Shown here: one piece after another, positions 1 through 13,625 of the stretch | Layout of the letters: each line of letters starts with the position of its first letter | How positions within the stretch are numbered: position 1 is the stretch's first letter | From: Drosophila pseudoobscura | Taxonomy: Eukaryota; Arthropoda; Insecta; Diptera; Drosophilidae | DNA length: 64,000 nt | Direction: 5' to 3' | NCBI RefSeq assembly: GCF_009870125.1 | Contig: NC_046683.1 | Coordinates: 63,627,869-63,691,868 of the forward strand | Program-made: the position numbers and the translations under genes | Notes under the pieces: generated by a model | Database searches by the model: none | Seen by the model: the letters and a program-made list of their open reading frames with translations, nothing else | What the model was told of the DNA's origin: nothing

Positions 1-141
1 CGCGGCTGTTGTGGGTGAGCCGGATAATGCCACTGCCGTGGCGGTGACGGTGACGGTGGCGGTGATGGGAGGCGTGGATGCCACCACCGATGATGCTGTG
101 GATGCTTCTGCTGCTGCTGCTGCTGTTGCCGCTGTGGCAGC
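1..141 (-). CDS. Candidate internal coding exon, alanine/threonine-rich (partial)
   Basis: Read on the minus strand, a good 3' splice site (pyrimidine-rich tract ending in CTGCAG) lies just upstream at 142-150. It is followed by 47 codons open to the window edge. The phase-0 frame is rich in Ala, Thr, Ser and Val and includes a short poly-Ala tract made by GCA repeats. It is in phase with the seven-codon start exon at 13,146-13,166, so the two could be joined by a 13-kb intron. The composition matches the low-complexity N-termini common in fly regulatory proteins, but I do not recognise the protein. The CAG/GCA repeat is open in the other frames too, so coding status is uncertain. The gene would continue to the left, outside the window. 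Confidence 0.35.
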
Positions 142-311
142 CTGCAGAGAAAGAGGCACACACACACAAAATGAAATTATGAGCAGAAAATATTTTGTAA
201 TTAATTTTACTTCCGTCCGACGAGTGGCTGGCGTTGAGTGGGGTTCTGTGTGGCACTTTTGTGTGGGTGCGTTCCACGCATATACCAGATGGTCGGACGG
301 ACGTTGGACAG

Positions 312-349
312 ACGACTGGACGACTGGACGACTGGACGACTCGACGACG
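312..349. repeat. 8-bp tandem repeat (GACGACTG)n
   Basis: About four and a half copies of GACGACTG, the fourth ending in C, make a short tandem repeat. Confidence 0.8.
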
Positions 350-2819
350 CAAAGTGTCATACAGTTTCGGCTGTGGCTGGGCTGCTGCAAAAACGCTACT
401 GAAAGCACGCCCTGCCCGAGGGGAGCATCAGCATTGTACGTGTATTACAAGCGGATGGATCTCTTTCTGCCTCTCTCTCTCTCCTGCTCTTTCCTCCTGT
501 GCTCTGCCATCCATCGGTTTTTCGTTTGGGGTTTTATTTTAAATAACATTTCAAAAAGCTTCGAGCTCTGGGAGCGAGCGGCGTGGAGCTCGGAGCATTT
601 CATGTCATAAAAATGCACGTCATGCCCATAAATTTGTGGGCCTTAGCGGGGGTGTGGGCTGTGGGGGGAGAGGCAATACGTGTACTGTGTGTCCAACCCG
701 TACACAGCAGCATCTGCCGGCAGATAAGACAATGCGTTCCGCCAGAGCGAAGCGTGCAATGCCCTAACATGTTCATTGGTAGATAGGCATGGATTGGAGA
801 GCCACATGTAGAAGGGGCTGTGCCTGTTCGATACTCCCTGCAGTTGTCGGGGTAGCGTGCATTCGGATGGGATCTGGGGCTAGCTTTCTGTCAGCAACTG
901 ATAAGCGGCGGCTGTAAACGCTGTACACGCCGAAGAGACAGCCCAAGCAGAGCCATATGGAGCGGCAGAGAGAGAGATAGATCACCGAGGGGCCATATAG
1001 AGCGGCAGAGGGCGAGAGATTAGAGCCAAAGAGAGCTGGCATCGGAGAGAGAGGGAGAGCTTCAAAGTCATTCTTATCAATGCCAAAGCGAGACTAAAAC
1101 TATTTTTGATGCTTCGAAACTACGCTAGATTTCATTAAAGTTCGAAGCAAACAAACAAATCTCTCATCCTGCCAAGGCTCGAAAGCCTTGTCATCCGATA
1201 CGCAGCTCCAGCTGCAGCCTCAGGTCATCCATAATGGTCTGAGCTCCGGAGCTATCAATATCAATACTCATCCATCTCCGGGGTCCGGAGTCCGGAGTCC
1301 GGACACACCGGATCTGGCAGAACTTCCTTGGGAGCCAAGAATCCTTGCCACAGCCGCAGGCGGGACGGGACGGGACGTCTGGCGAGACGCAGATGTCGTG
1401 GCTCAAAATCAAAGTGCAAACTACATTCTCAAACAACTAATTGGATTAACTTGGCTAAAAAAGACGGGGGGACGGGCGGACGGGGGACGGGGGACAGAGT
1501 GCAAGCCAGAATGTCGCCAGTGTGGAAACTTTATCTTTGGTTACTCCGTCAACTCCAAACCCCCAGCTCCTCCCCCCCCTCCCTCCGCGCATCGCATATG
1601 AGCTTTCCTTTCGTCACATGCTCTCCCCCCCCCCCTCTCAGACTGCTCCTCAAACCTAAAAACTGCAAAATGTACAGAAAATTTAATTAAAAAAGGATTT
1701 TCGGGCTGGAAAGTTACTTGGCTTCTTCGCTGACTTGGCCTCTTTCGAGGCGGCTCTTCCTTCTTCATTTTTTTTGCTGGGCTTTAACGGGTTCGTCGTT
1801 TCCACAAAGAAAATCATTTTTCTTCTCCCACGCACACAAACACACACACACACACATATCTCTATCGCTCTATCGCTCTCTCTTTCTGTCTGCCTTTCTT
1901 TGGCATTTTGTGCTAACGCATAAGAAAATTCAATTTATAGTTTGTTTGAGTGTAAATGTGTGTGTGTGTGTGGGGGAGGGGCGTGGCAAATTGCCAAAGA
2001 CAGACAATGCTATTAATTAATTTAGAAACCATTTTCCGAGCGGAAGAAGGCGGCAACAATTAAAACGGAACCAGTTAAAGTGTCCATGGCAGAGGGGGCG
2101 TGGGGAGGGGGCGGGGGGGGGGGGGGTACGGGGGTCCGAGAGTCCTGCCGCTGGTGGTGTGGCCTTCCAAAAGTTTGCCCCCAGAGTTTATGTCTATGAT
2201 ATGTGGGAAAATGTTTGGGGGAAAACATGCTGTGCCATTTTTGGAAAGTTATGTTTTTTCCCTGCCCTCCCCGCTGGCCCCCTCTAGCCCCTCTATCCCC
2301 TCTAGCCGTATGATTTGTTTTTGATTTTGGTTTTCGTTTCGGTTTTGGGTTATTAAAACCATTTTCGTGTGTGGCCTGCCTCATGTTTTATGTTTTATGT
2401 TTTACCAACATTTTTTGTCATCGTTCATGTTTGTTGTTTTTTGTTGTTGTTTTTTTTTGTGCATGTTTTTCAAATAATTTATTAAATGCTTGCTGCCTTT
2501 TTCTGATCAAACACAAATGATTTAACATCCTGATGGATGGTGTGCACTTGTCGCTTTTTTGTTGTTGTTGTTGTAGTTGTTGTTGTTGTTGAATCTTTTT
2601 AATTGTTGTTATCAAAAAGGATTATGCCATAAATTGAATAATAAATGCAGCCGGTTGTCGTTTTTTTTTTTATATTACAATCATTTGATAAAAGAGTAAA
2701 TATCAGCGATGTGGTGGGGCCTGCTTTATTTATGGGACTATTGTAGAAAGTCCTTAACTTAAAACCAGTCAAAATGGGTATTTTTAACCACAAATTTCAG
2801 ATCGCTATTTCTATATAAT

Positions 2820-3760
2820 TTCATATGATTTTTACCCACTTTATCTCTGAAAACCCAACCTAATATTTGAATCTATTCAAAAAAAGTTTATATTTTAACT
2901 AAAGACATCCTTTAAAAACCCTAAGATCTATACTTTTCTTTGTCAAAGTTTTTTAATTCATTTTTCTCTATACCTTTTTCCATTAGCTCTACACTGAGTA
3001 ATATTTAAAAAAAAATTTCGGTTTTTATATAAAAAAAATATTTGAATTTAATAGAATTCACTTTGAACTAAATATAAACGTATTCCAAAATTATTAAATT
3101 TTTTTTAATTTGTAAAAAAGACACTTCAAAATAAATAATTTTTAAAAATGTTTAGGATTTTTAGGAATTTATTTTAAATATGAAATATATGCATTTAAAA
3201 GTTTTTTATATTTAGAAACTTATTTTTAATACGTTCCATATTTAATCTAAATATAAAACATTTTAAAATGAATATATTGTATATATTGTATAAAAATATT
3301 AAATTGCGTTTGTAGAAAATATATTTATTTAAAATATAATATATATTTATTTTAAAGTGTTTTATATTTAAAAAAGTATTTTTAATACGTTTCATATTCA
3401 ATCTAAATATAAAACACTTTAAAATGAATATATTAAAATACATTTGTAGGAAATATATAATTAAATTATTAAATACATTTCTTTTAAATATAATATATAT
3501 TTATTTTAAAGTGTTTTATATTTAAAACCTTGTTTTTAATACGTTCCATATTTAATTTAAGTACAAAAATAAATAAATTAAATTACATTTTTGGGAAATA
3601 TATATTTTTTAAATATAAAATATATTTATTTTAGATATAAACTATATTTAGATGAAATATTATCACCGGAATGTCAATATGTAAGTGAAAACCCTTTATT
3701 TGAATATTTATATTTCCTTTACATTTTGTTGTCAATTCTTATTTTGTAATTGAATTTATG
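2820..3760. repeat. AT-rich island with diverged ~155-bp tandem repeat
   Basis: This 0.9-kb stretch is strikingly A+T-rich compared with its surroundings. A block beginning with TTTTTAATACGTTCCATATT recurs at about 3,224, 3,380 and 3,534, a spacing of 156 and 154 bp, with substitutions between copies. A more diverged related stretch may lie near 3,050. It may be a decayed satellite-like or scaffold-attachment-like sequence. No coding potential is apparent. Confidence 0.65.
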
Positions 3761-6223
3761 TTTACATTTGCGGAGACCAGGGCTCCTTTAAAAAAACTTG
3801 AACAAACTTTCAAAATATTAATTGAGTCATGAGGTGCTAAACTTGTCTTTTCCTTAGACACATCATCCTTCATCCTTCAGCCTCCAGTCTTCCCCTGCCA
3901 CATAAACAAATCGCTCCAAAATAACCTTAAACTCCCAACTTTAAACTTTTTTTTACCAGGTTAAAGGACCTCAGCCCACGCACACATAACCACTTGAAGG
4001 AGCTGTTTTCTGTAGAGCTTTTGTTTTCCGTCAAAGCCCTCTTCAACACTTTTCAGCTGCTCATTTTTCTTGGTTAAAGAAAACTTCAGACTCAGACTTC
4101 AGACTGGGGAAAACCCTGGCCAGTGCATGACTTTCCGAAACCGTTTTCTAATTGTCATCCTCTCCTTCGTCGTATTGGCGGAGAGACAGGAAAGTAATGA
4201 GTGGTGCTTGTGGGGCACAGAGAGAGTGGGCGGAATGGAGTTGTCATTATTTATTATGTTGCTCAAGTCTTTCATTAGTACAGTGGCATTTTTCTGTCCT
4301 TCTTCATTTGTTGCCGAAACGGAGAAAATGAGCAGCGAAACGAGCAAGAATTCGGTTATCAACCTCATTGAGGATGTTGTCGCATTCCTTTTCCGCTTAT
4401 TTACAGTTATTTGGCTGCTCATTTTGCACACCCTCCTGCCACACCCCCTGCAGGACCATCAAAGGATTAAAAACGCGAAGCGGAAGTGGCAGAGGCGGAG
4501 GCGGCGTCTGTGAGGCGCCATGAATATCAGTGTAATTCCCATCATTACGATGTATGGCGTTTTCGGGGACCTTTTCCTTGCCTTTCTGCCTGATTGACCT
4601 TGGCTCCCAGCTGGGCTCGGGTTCAGCCTCATTTCAGGGGATAATTACAGATCAGACTTTGCCTGCCGCCCCCGCCCCCACCCCTGGACAACCCACAATC
4701 CCAGTCCCAAGTGGTTTTATTTTTTTTTTTGTTGGTCTGTTTTTTCAGTAACCAAAAACCCGCGTAACTTTCTTCAATCGATAAGCAAATGCGGTAAACA
4801 TCCATGGATATCCCTCGGCGAGTGCTTGTCGAGGGAAGACACTTCTGTAAACAATATTTTTTGTGGCGGTGCGGGGCATACGGCCAGTGATGAATGGGAT
4901 GGAAGGTCAATTGGTGTGACCCCAGCAGCGGTGTGGTGGTGTGGCTCTGTCCTCCTGATTCTCCAAGGCATCGCTGACATTTAACGCACAACGACGCGAG
5001 CCTGTCAATGCCAATGTCCTGGATGGCGAGGAGCAAGGAGCACGGAGCACGGAGCTTTTGGGGGGCACAGTGACGGAATGTTTATGCGAATGCTTGGGCA
5101 CAATAACATACGTGACGTGCCTCAGTCTGTGGCCCTATCCATGGCTCTGGCTCCTCCTATGTGTGCTCGTGGCCCCATCTAAGGTCCTGGCTCTTCCCTA
5201 TTCATGTGTGCTGCTTAAGCGGCGGAAGCAACTGACAGCTGAAGGAATGGAAACAAGAGAGAGAGAGAGCGCCTGGGCTCTGGCGAAATCCCTCAGCTGG
5301 AAAAATGCCTTCAACTTCAGTTGCCGTGACAGTTGTCTCCTTCTCCTTCTCCGTCTCCGTCTCCGTCTCTGACTGCTACGTTACGTCAAACTTGTCCTCA
5401 TATTTTTCACTCAACTAAAAGTTCTCGATGACTTTTCGCAATGCGATGACGGATGGTTGGGTGCGGGTCTGGGTCTGGGTGTAATAAGGATAATGGTTGA
5501 AAGCTGGATAAATATCTATAGCATTCGATGTGAGAGAAAGGCTCTTTTGTGCCAGTGTCCTGCCTGGGGCTTAATTACAAGTGTTGAAAGAAAAGAAATG
5601 TCCAGGACGGCCGGGAAAGGGACATTAAGTACTTCCTTCTGGCGGCTAAAGTTGCAATTAATTATTTGCTGCTAATTTGTGGCCTCAAGTGGATTAAATT
5701 AAAGCGTGATCGAATCAATTTTAATTAGGTTATTAGCTGCCCAAGGATAAAAGGCATATGTAAGGCATAATCCTTTAGATTTTCAACTCGGGCCCGGCCC
5801 CTTGGGACCTTTAAAAGACAAATATTCCACAATAATCTCTGGCTAAACTTTAGTACCACTGTGCATTATCTTTATCCCCACAGCAGTGGTCCATCCCCCC
5901 TCCCCGACCCCCCTCTGCTGTGTGCTCCGTGCTCCGTGCCTGTGCCTCTGTTTGGGTACATATTTTCCGAGTGACACATTATGTTAATACATTCTACAGT
6001 TTAATGCGGGCAAATATTGAGCTGCACACACACACACGCACATGTGGCATGTAACACAGATGAAATTTATGTATATTTTGATGACATTTTGAACGCATAG
6101 CGCACAAAATGTCAAATACATAAAAATGAAAAGCCAACCAAATGGAGAATGGAGAAATCATTTCCCACCAAAATACACGCACATTTCAGTACCCAATCGA
6201 ACCCTTCCCTTGCACCCCTTCCT

Positions 6224-6243
6224 GGGGGGGGGGGGGGGGGGGG
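6224..6243 (+). repeat. Uninterrupted run of 20 G
   Basis: A homopolymer of 20 G residues. Shorter G runs occur near 2,110-2,127 and 7,265-7,277. The length should be treated with care because homopolymers of this size are prone to sequencing error. Confidence 0.8.
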
Positions 6244-9200
6244 AGGAAATATATATCGAATAACACGAAAGCGGAAATCGATGACGGCCATTTTGCTGTA
6301 AATTGAGGCATTTTTCCCGAAAGCTTTTGTAATTGTGCGACTGAAAAGATGAGGGATCTATAGGGAGGGACACGATGGTCCCAGGGGCGGCGGCAGCGGC
6401 GGAGCCGGTGGTGGTGGTGGGGACTATATATCTCTATGGGATATCTCTGTTCTCTGCTTGCGACACATTCGCTTTTGCTATTTTTAGACGCGATTTTCAT
6501 TTAATTTGCTGCCCATGGCTGCATAACTAAAAATGGCTGAAACCCGGTAGCCGGATGTATACCGCAGAAGGAGAGGAACGGAATGGAGTGGGGGGGAGTG
6601 GAGTGGAGGGGAGTGGAGGGGCCAACAGTCTGTTAGGGGAGCAGCCGAGTGGTACCCCATGTCGGTTGCCGGTTGCCGGTTTATGTTTTTCAATTACGGC
6701 GACCGCAAAATTTGCAATTTAGATAGCAATTTTTAGGTGAAATTTTTGCGCTGTACTGCCAGTAAACGTAAGGTCTCTGGGTATACTGCAACAGGGGCAC
6801 CTTGGGGCATTATCTTCCAGTTATAGGGTGTGGCCTAGTCGATAGTTCGATGGGCAAGCCCAGGCCTCTATTATAGTACCATCATCATCGCCGAACAGGG
6901 AACGTATTCTGTGCAATTTGGCAAATTGTGCGGCACAAAATGGTGGAGGCAGAAAGTGGATAGGGAGGGCCGCCTGCCACAAAGTGGGGCAGACGAGAGG
7001 TTGAACCACACACACACACACACATACATCCGCCTGTCATACGTGAATATCCCACATATATAATCCTAATTCCAATTTCTAGTCAATTACGCAAATTCGA
7101 AACCCAAATTTATTTTTTTATTTTATTTTGGAGTTTTTTTTTTTTTTTTGGGGGGTGAAAATTGATTGGAGGCACATTTTTGGGAAAATTAAAATTTCGA
7201 AAAATCTTGTTAGAGTAAATAAATTATGCAAAAATGGAATAGCGATGAAATATATATCCCAAAATGGGGGGGGGGGGCATTGCGGGAAATTCTCTAATCA
7301 TTTTAATTGAAATTTAAATTATTTGCTAGCCAAATTGTGGAAGGTCGAGGGGTGGCTGTAGCCCCGCTATCTCTGTGGAATTATTTGTCTTTCAGTTGCT
7401 TCCGGCTCATGTGCCCCCGCGCTGCATGCCACCATTATCGCTGGCTCTGTGTGTGTGTTCAGAGACTTGGAAAATCCGTGTGCAATGTCAGCTTTGAGTT
7501 GTGCCACTGAATGCAGTCCTCAGAAGAGAGGGAGAGAGTGAGAGGCAGGGAGTGCGGCAGGAACGGAGAGGCACTATGACTATTTATGTGAGTGCAACGT
7601 GGCGTATGATTAATGTTAAAAACAGCCGGAAAACCAAGAGGGAATATCCCATGTACAGCGAGAAAGAGCAATGCAAGGACGAAACATGACTGTGGAGCGC
7701 AACATACATTGGCTGAAGGACCAATGCGACTGCATGTTGCAAGATAGTATGCGAGCTAGAACGAACCGTAGTCAAAGCCAATCCCAGGCAAGTGCCAAGC
7801 GGAATCGATTAAAAAACAAAACGTTGATTGAATTTGCCAAAGCCAGAGACCCCCCCAACCCCCCCTACCCCCCAGCCATAGCCATAGAGGACATATGTGG
7901 GGTATACGAATGCGAGTCCAAAGACAATGAAAGAGTAGTCCTGGCTGTGGCAGTGGCAGTGGCTGTGGCAATAATAACAATCAAAACCCCCGAAGCCAGC
8001 GATGCCGCCCCGATGCCAATTTCCTTTGGCTACTGCTGCTGCTCGTATTTTTTGCGGCCCTTTTTGGCTTCGCCGATGGCAAAGCCAAAAAGGGAAATAA
8101 GCAATTTCAGCAAATAAATCGTAAAAAGTAAAAGTAATAAAATCACGAAAATGAGAAAAGAACTCACGCACACACACACATGAGAAGCAGGAGTAAAAGA
8201 TAGAGGGAGAGAGAGCGAGAAGGAGAGAAGAAAATGATGAGAAAATGAAAATATTTGCAGCTATCAAAAACAGACAGCAAACGCAATCGAAGTTCACTGA
8301 AATCCAAGAGGGAGATATCTGGAGCAGGTGAGGGGGTGAGGGGGGTAAGGGGGGAGATAACAGTTAATGTGGTGCCAATTGTGGTGCCAACAGGGGGGCA
8401 GGGGGGCAGGGCAGGGGCCCTGATTAAGAAAACACGCAAACAAAAGGGCGGGAACACACACATTAAGGATTTAATGAATAAAAGATGAAGCAAACTTACT
8501 TTTCCTCAAGGAAGTTATGAAAATATTGATTCGATACGGGATGGAATATTTCAAGATATTTCTTTGGTTTGCTTTGGTTTTGGTAGATCTTTAAGCAAAG
8601 AATTTCCCAATGTTTCCAAACGAAACCAAAACTACTCTAAGAAACCTTTAATTACTATATCCTAGGACCCTTAAGAGTAGCCTTAAACCCCGCCACTTCT
8701 TCATCTTAAAGCCTCGCCCAGGACTGTGTATTTTGTTATTGGATTCCGGGGACCGACTCGGCTGCCCAATGGATTGACGAGTGGCGCGATCGGAGAGGAA
8801 CCATAGAACCCAACCCAGAGGCCAGCTTTTTGGTGCCTCATATAAGATCTTGGCAAGAAATTACCCTGCCAGAAATGCTGTAAGAATCTATGGAAATAGA
8901 TGATTAGTCCAAGACCTCTATCTGTGTGCCCCTGAGAGATTCAGCCATTCAGCAGTCTTCCAATCAATCGTTCGTTGTTCGTTCTCTGTTCCCAAATAAT
9001 TGATTTCTTCGATGGACAAAGATCTCTCCTCCTCTCCCCAAAAAGAAGAATGCTAATCATTGGGGGAAAGCAAAGGCAAAGCCAAACACAAAATGAAAAT
9101 CCGAAAGGAAATTCAACAGAATGAAGAATGGTAGAATGGCAGAATGGCAGAATGGAGTCATATGAAGTCATACACTTGGAACTTTTCCATCATCTCTCAC

Positions 9201-9696
9201 TCTCTCGCTTTGTCTCTCTCTCAGACAGATAAAGGAAAACCTCTCTGCCACACACACACACACACAGATGTATAGTTTTTGTCTATAAGAAAAAGGAAAT
9301 GAGCAAGACATTGAGTCACCTCAAATGAAATTCGGGGAGAAATGTGGGAGGCGTGTGGCAGTGGCAGTGGCAGTGGCAGTGCCACCAATGGGGGAGCAAG
9401 TGTGGAAAAGCAATCAAAATACGAACCAGAGACAAAGGAGAAGATAAATAGAGGCAGACAAGCAAAATATTGCCTTTTGTGGCAAAGCAACAAGGCGAAC
9501 GGTAGGCGGACCGTCGACTGTGCCACAAAGCGAGCGGGGGGGCGGGCGAGGGGCTGAGAGAGTGTGCGGCACAGGCAGGCGGCGTGTGGAGCAGGTGTTT
9601 TTGGTTTTGGGCGGATTTTGCCTTCTTCTTTTTATGGATGCAACAATAAATTAAATCAAAACGACTAAATTTGACCTTGAACATGTGCTACAAGGG

Positions 9697-9736
9697 GCAC
9701 GGGGCACGGGGCACGGGGCATGGGGGCATGGGGCAG
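9697..9736 (+). repeat. G-rich 7-bp tandem repeat (GGGGCAC/GGGGCAT)n
   Basis: Five or so copies of a 7-8-bp unit, each with a G4 or G5 block, give a strand-asymmetric sequence that could form a G-quadruplex. Confidence 0.7.
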
Positions 9737-12700
9737 AATGATCACATCAAGGATGCACATGGAAGGGCAAGCAATTTTATGGCCCTGCCACATGCTGCAT
9801 GCCCCCGTACACACACACACAGTCCATTGGCGGTCAGTGGCAGGGCCATGAACCCTGCAGCTGTATATGTGTCTCCCGCACACTCCCCCTTCCCTCCCCA
9901 TTTTCGCTCCGTCTCGTTCGCTGTGGATGTCCTGGACCTTTGGGGCAATTTCCTTGCCACATTCGTGTGCATCATGCAACTGTTTCTGCAGCTGTATATG
10001 TGAGCAAATAAGCATAACGAGCAGCCGTATCCTTGGGGATACTCCGTACATATATGCTGATGGGGCTGCTCCATGCCAAATGCCCCTCGCCTCCCCCCCT
10101 CTCTCTGGCACATTACGCATACGCCGTGTGACTCACCAAGGAAAACTCTTTTGTTGCACCGCCAAATTGAAATATTATGCATGGGGCAGCATTAAAAAAT
10201 ATGAAAGGAAAGTGGAAAGTGGAAACGGATACCGAAACCGAAACTGAAACGATATACATATACCCCTTTGGAAGATACGAACAAATACAGGACCAAAGAT
10301 ACGAGTACGCGTATGACCAATTTCCGAACAGAGGAAACAGCACAAAGGAAATAAAATTACACTTGAAATATGTATAGCCTGGAGGCATGGTCGAGGAGAC
10401 ATTGGGAAATGCGTGTATGTTCTTGGAATCCTAAGCAAATGCGGCAGGATCCTCCGATTAGATAGAAAACTTTTTTAAATACAAAAATCGTATGAAACTA
10501 TTTTAAGGAGATCTTCAGATTCTTTATCTTAAGCTTTAAATGGTAGTTCTTATGAATATTTCTAGAATAAACAATTTCCAGCTGTTAGGGATCTCTTTTA
10601 GGAATATTTTTAGTCGAAAAGTAGCAACCAATAGAATCTATCTATCTTAGATCTTAGTTCTATATCTGCTTCCATACTCCTCCTCGTTCTATGTTTTATA
10701 TTCAAACTCTACTTTAAAGACAGACACCTCAGCTTCCATCTAATATCCATTTATCTCTGTTAGGTCCTTGCTGCTTCATGCGGTAGTGGTCCAACGAATA
10801 AAGTAGGGAGAGAGAGAAGGCAACATAACAACAAGGATTCCTTCCAGTGGATGCCGGAGAATGCAGATCCTGTAAACTAGAATGAAGAGAGGGCCATTGT
10901 ACACACGGAGGTCACAAACGACCTGGCTGTCCTTCCCCTCCCTTTGGGCTCTGACTTTTGTTTTGGCAAACGGCATGAAACGAGCTTCCCTTTTGCCATC
11001 CCTCTCTCTCTCCCTCTCTGGCTGTCTCTCTGTGTTGCCGGTTGGGGGCAGCATCATTAACATTATGTAAGCAGGAGCAACGGCAACAACCGGCGACACT
11101 GACGGCAGCAGCAACAGACGTTAAAGGCTCTCCATTCTCCTCTCTCCTTTCGCCTTTCGCCCTTTGCCTCACCTGCCACACTCTCTTTCACTCTCCGCTC
11201 TGCCCCTCTGCCGCTCCGGGCATGGGGCAGGTATGCCCGAAGTTGTAATTTATGCTCTGACAAAATGGCGCACAAAAAAACCTCGAGCAAATGGGTGGCA
11301 CAAGGGAGGTGAAAGCCTCTCACGTAATGCCCCAACTATGGTGGTTAGAAAAGGGTGGCCGCATAGTTGGCCTATGTGTTGCACTTGACGGGGCAGCCAC
11401 TTCTACATACATACATATACATATATGTGTTTATGTTGTGGCTTATGTTTATCTGGCTTATATACAGCAGGCGTTTGGCCTTTGCGGTGGCATCAACTAA
11501 AGCTTCAACAAAATCTTTCATTTGAAGTTCAGCTGGAATTTAAAAGTGCTAATGCGGGATGATCAGAGATGGTAGTAGTATCATCAGACCAGCGACCAGA
11601 GACCGATTCCCTTAAGACTTTCTTCCACATTCAGAGAGTATTCCATTTGTATAGACTCTTAAATGTGGCTTACAGACTTACAGGCCATAAAACGAGGCGA
11701 AACCCTGCAGAAATGTTTATCTTCTTGCCACCACAATTCCAAAAACCTGAACAATGCCAAATATATCTGTGTATCTGTACGTGTATGTATCTGGATGGGC
11801 TTGGATGCCCGTGTGGCTAGGTGAAAAACTTTTGAGCAAACTGCATAAACGAAACTTCTTATAAAGTCTATAAAACGTAATGACTCGCGCTACATGCGCG
11901 CATCTCCCGACGAAGTATGCAACAAAAAGTTCCACTGACTTTGACAGCGCGACAAGGGAGACCGACAGCAGACTGGCACGGCACTGAGCGTATTACTATA
12001 CGGAAATTCCTGCAGGTAACAAAAACTCAACTCCCCCAGCGGTGGGGCTTTGATTAAAGACAAGACTTTTGGCAAGAGTTCAGAAGGCTAAGCATTGAAT
12101 GCCGTGTGGAGTTCAAGGTTTGCCAAGTGAATCCCTTACGCGCCTATACCTGGAAAGGATTAAACAATGCCTAACAATGATTTGGGCCCATAAACAAATA
12201 AATATCCATATAGGATTTGGTATTCTAGTCTTAACCTACCCCTTCATTAATAAACTGTAAATAGCTTAAAGATGGATAGATTTGTGTCCTTCTTCATTTG
12301 GCATTTGATTTGATTTGATTCCGTGACGTCAAGTCAGGCAAATAGTTGTGTGACTGCACTTGAAATCCCATCCGAAGGCGGAAAAGAGTTTGAAGGATTT
12401 TGTGTGCCGCAAAATGTCAAATCACCAAACACCAATACCAGAGCAGATCAAATTTGCATGCAACATCGCGCGTCCAAGTGTTTGAGTATTCGGGCGGGTG
12501 GGGGCATGGGAATTGAAATCCGTTTGCAAAATGCCAGCTATTTATATTTGTCCATTGGTGTGGTATGCTTTCCTCTACGTGTACATGTACGTGAGGGATT
12601 GTGCCTGTGTGTGTGTGTGTGAGACATGTCTGCACTTGTCACACTGATTCTGCCGATTAGAAATTAATCGAATTTTACTGTCGAATCGAAAGCAGTCCGA

Positions 12701-12812
12701 AGGCAACAGCGACGGCGACGGTGGGTTTTCGCGTCAGGAAGTACCCGAGACGTTGGGCGGGCGCCCATGCTGTTTCCATGGTAATGCAAAAAACAAGCAG
12801 GCAGGCACATGC

Positions 12813-12815
<3 letters not shown>

Positions 12816-12850
<35 letters not shown>
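12816..12850. repeat. CA dinucleotide microsatellite
   Basis: About 17 CA dinucleotides in a row. Further CA runs follow to about 12,920. Confidence 0.9.
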
Positions 12851-13145
12851 GATACACTCTCCGTTCAGTCACACAGATACACACAAATACAATCAAAACA
12901 CCCATCCACACACACGCAAGACCGTCTCAGACACTGACACTGAATGTTACGCAGTCGGCAGGCGGTCTTTCAAGCAAAATACCAAAGCATTTTGCCTAAT
13001 GGCTGATAAGCTAAGCTCCATTCATTTATATAAGAAAACGGAAATGGAGGGAACGCCGAAGCCCCCCTTCCAATTTGATTCTTATTTAAATTTAATTTGA
13101 TTTGTAACGTGCATTCCTCTGTACGGGGCGCTCGTTGGCTCTCAC

Positions 13146-13166
13146 CTGTTCCACAATTGTCGACAT
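13146..13166 (-). CDS. Candidate first coding exon, seven codons (MSTIVEQ)
   Basis: On the minus strand an ATG preceded by an A-run (CCAAAAAAATG, an acceptable insect start context) opens seven codons, M-S-T-I-V-E-Q, and then meets a strong splice donor (CAG/GTGAGA). The donor is in phase 0, which matches the candidate exon at the left edge of the window. The 300-350 bp upstream (to about 13,500) have no long open frame and could be 5' UTR; they contain the GGTATGGACAAC motif shared with two other places in the window. The gene is not identified. Confidence 0.4.
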
Positions 13167-13625
13167 TTTTTTGGTGGCTGGGATATTTCACACCCGTTTG
13201 AAGGTTTCTATATCACTTTTGTCGTTGTGCAGAGCTCTTTTTGATGGAAATCCTGTGCGAGATTTCATTCATATTCAGCCACTGCACCGCATTTTGTTGC
13301 TGTCGTTCTTTCTTTCTACTCTTCGATTTTCAATGAACGCCAAAAATAATTCAATGTAATGTGGTAGTACGAATAATACGCGACTTGTCCGCGGCGGCGC
13401 CCGAGAAAGATTGAGGCAGCAAAATCCAGTGTCCTTCCCAGGACGTTTTTCCCACAGTAACTCTGACTGCGTCGCGCAAAGAATCTGCAAAAAGGTATGG
13501 ACAACGAGGCAAAACGCTGAGAAACATTAGAAAGGCATGCTACGAAGCTCACCTCACCACATCCTTCTTAACAAACCTTGGTTTTGTTGCTATTTTGTAA
13601 ATAACAATTGAGAACTGCCAAACAC

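Larger units (their letters stand above)
142..13145. other. 13-kb stretch with no recognisable complete gene; probable intron/intergenic DNA
   Basis: I find no ORF here with a recognisable protein family and no convincing exon chain on either strand. The sequence is typical fly intronic or intergenic DNA with many CA/TG and CT/GA microsatellites, G- and C-homopolymers and patches of high A+T. Open frames near 4.1-4.5 kb, 7.7-8.3 kb and 9.3-10.4 kb look like chance. If the exons at 1-141 and 13,146-13,166 belong to one minus-strand gene, this is its first large intron. Confidence 0.5.

Noticed and set aside
4070-4513. 147-codon plus-strand open frame with hydrophobic segments
   Set aside because: No family resemblance, no splice partners, and an overlapping antisense frame of similar length; consistent with chance.
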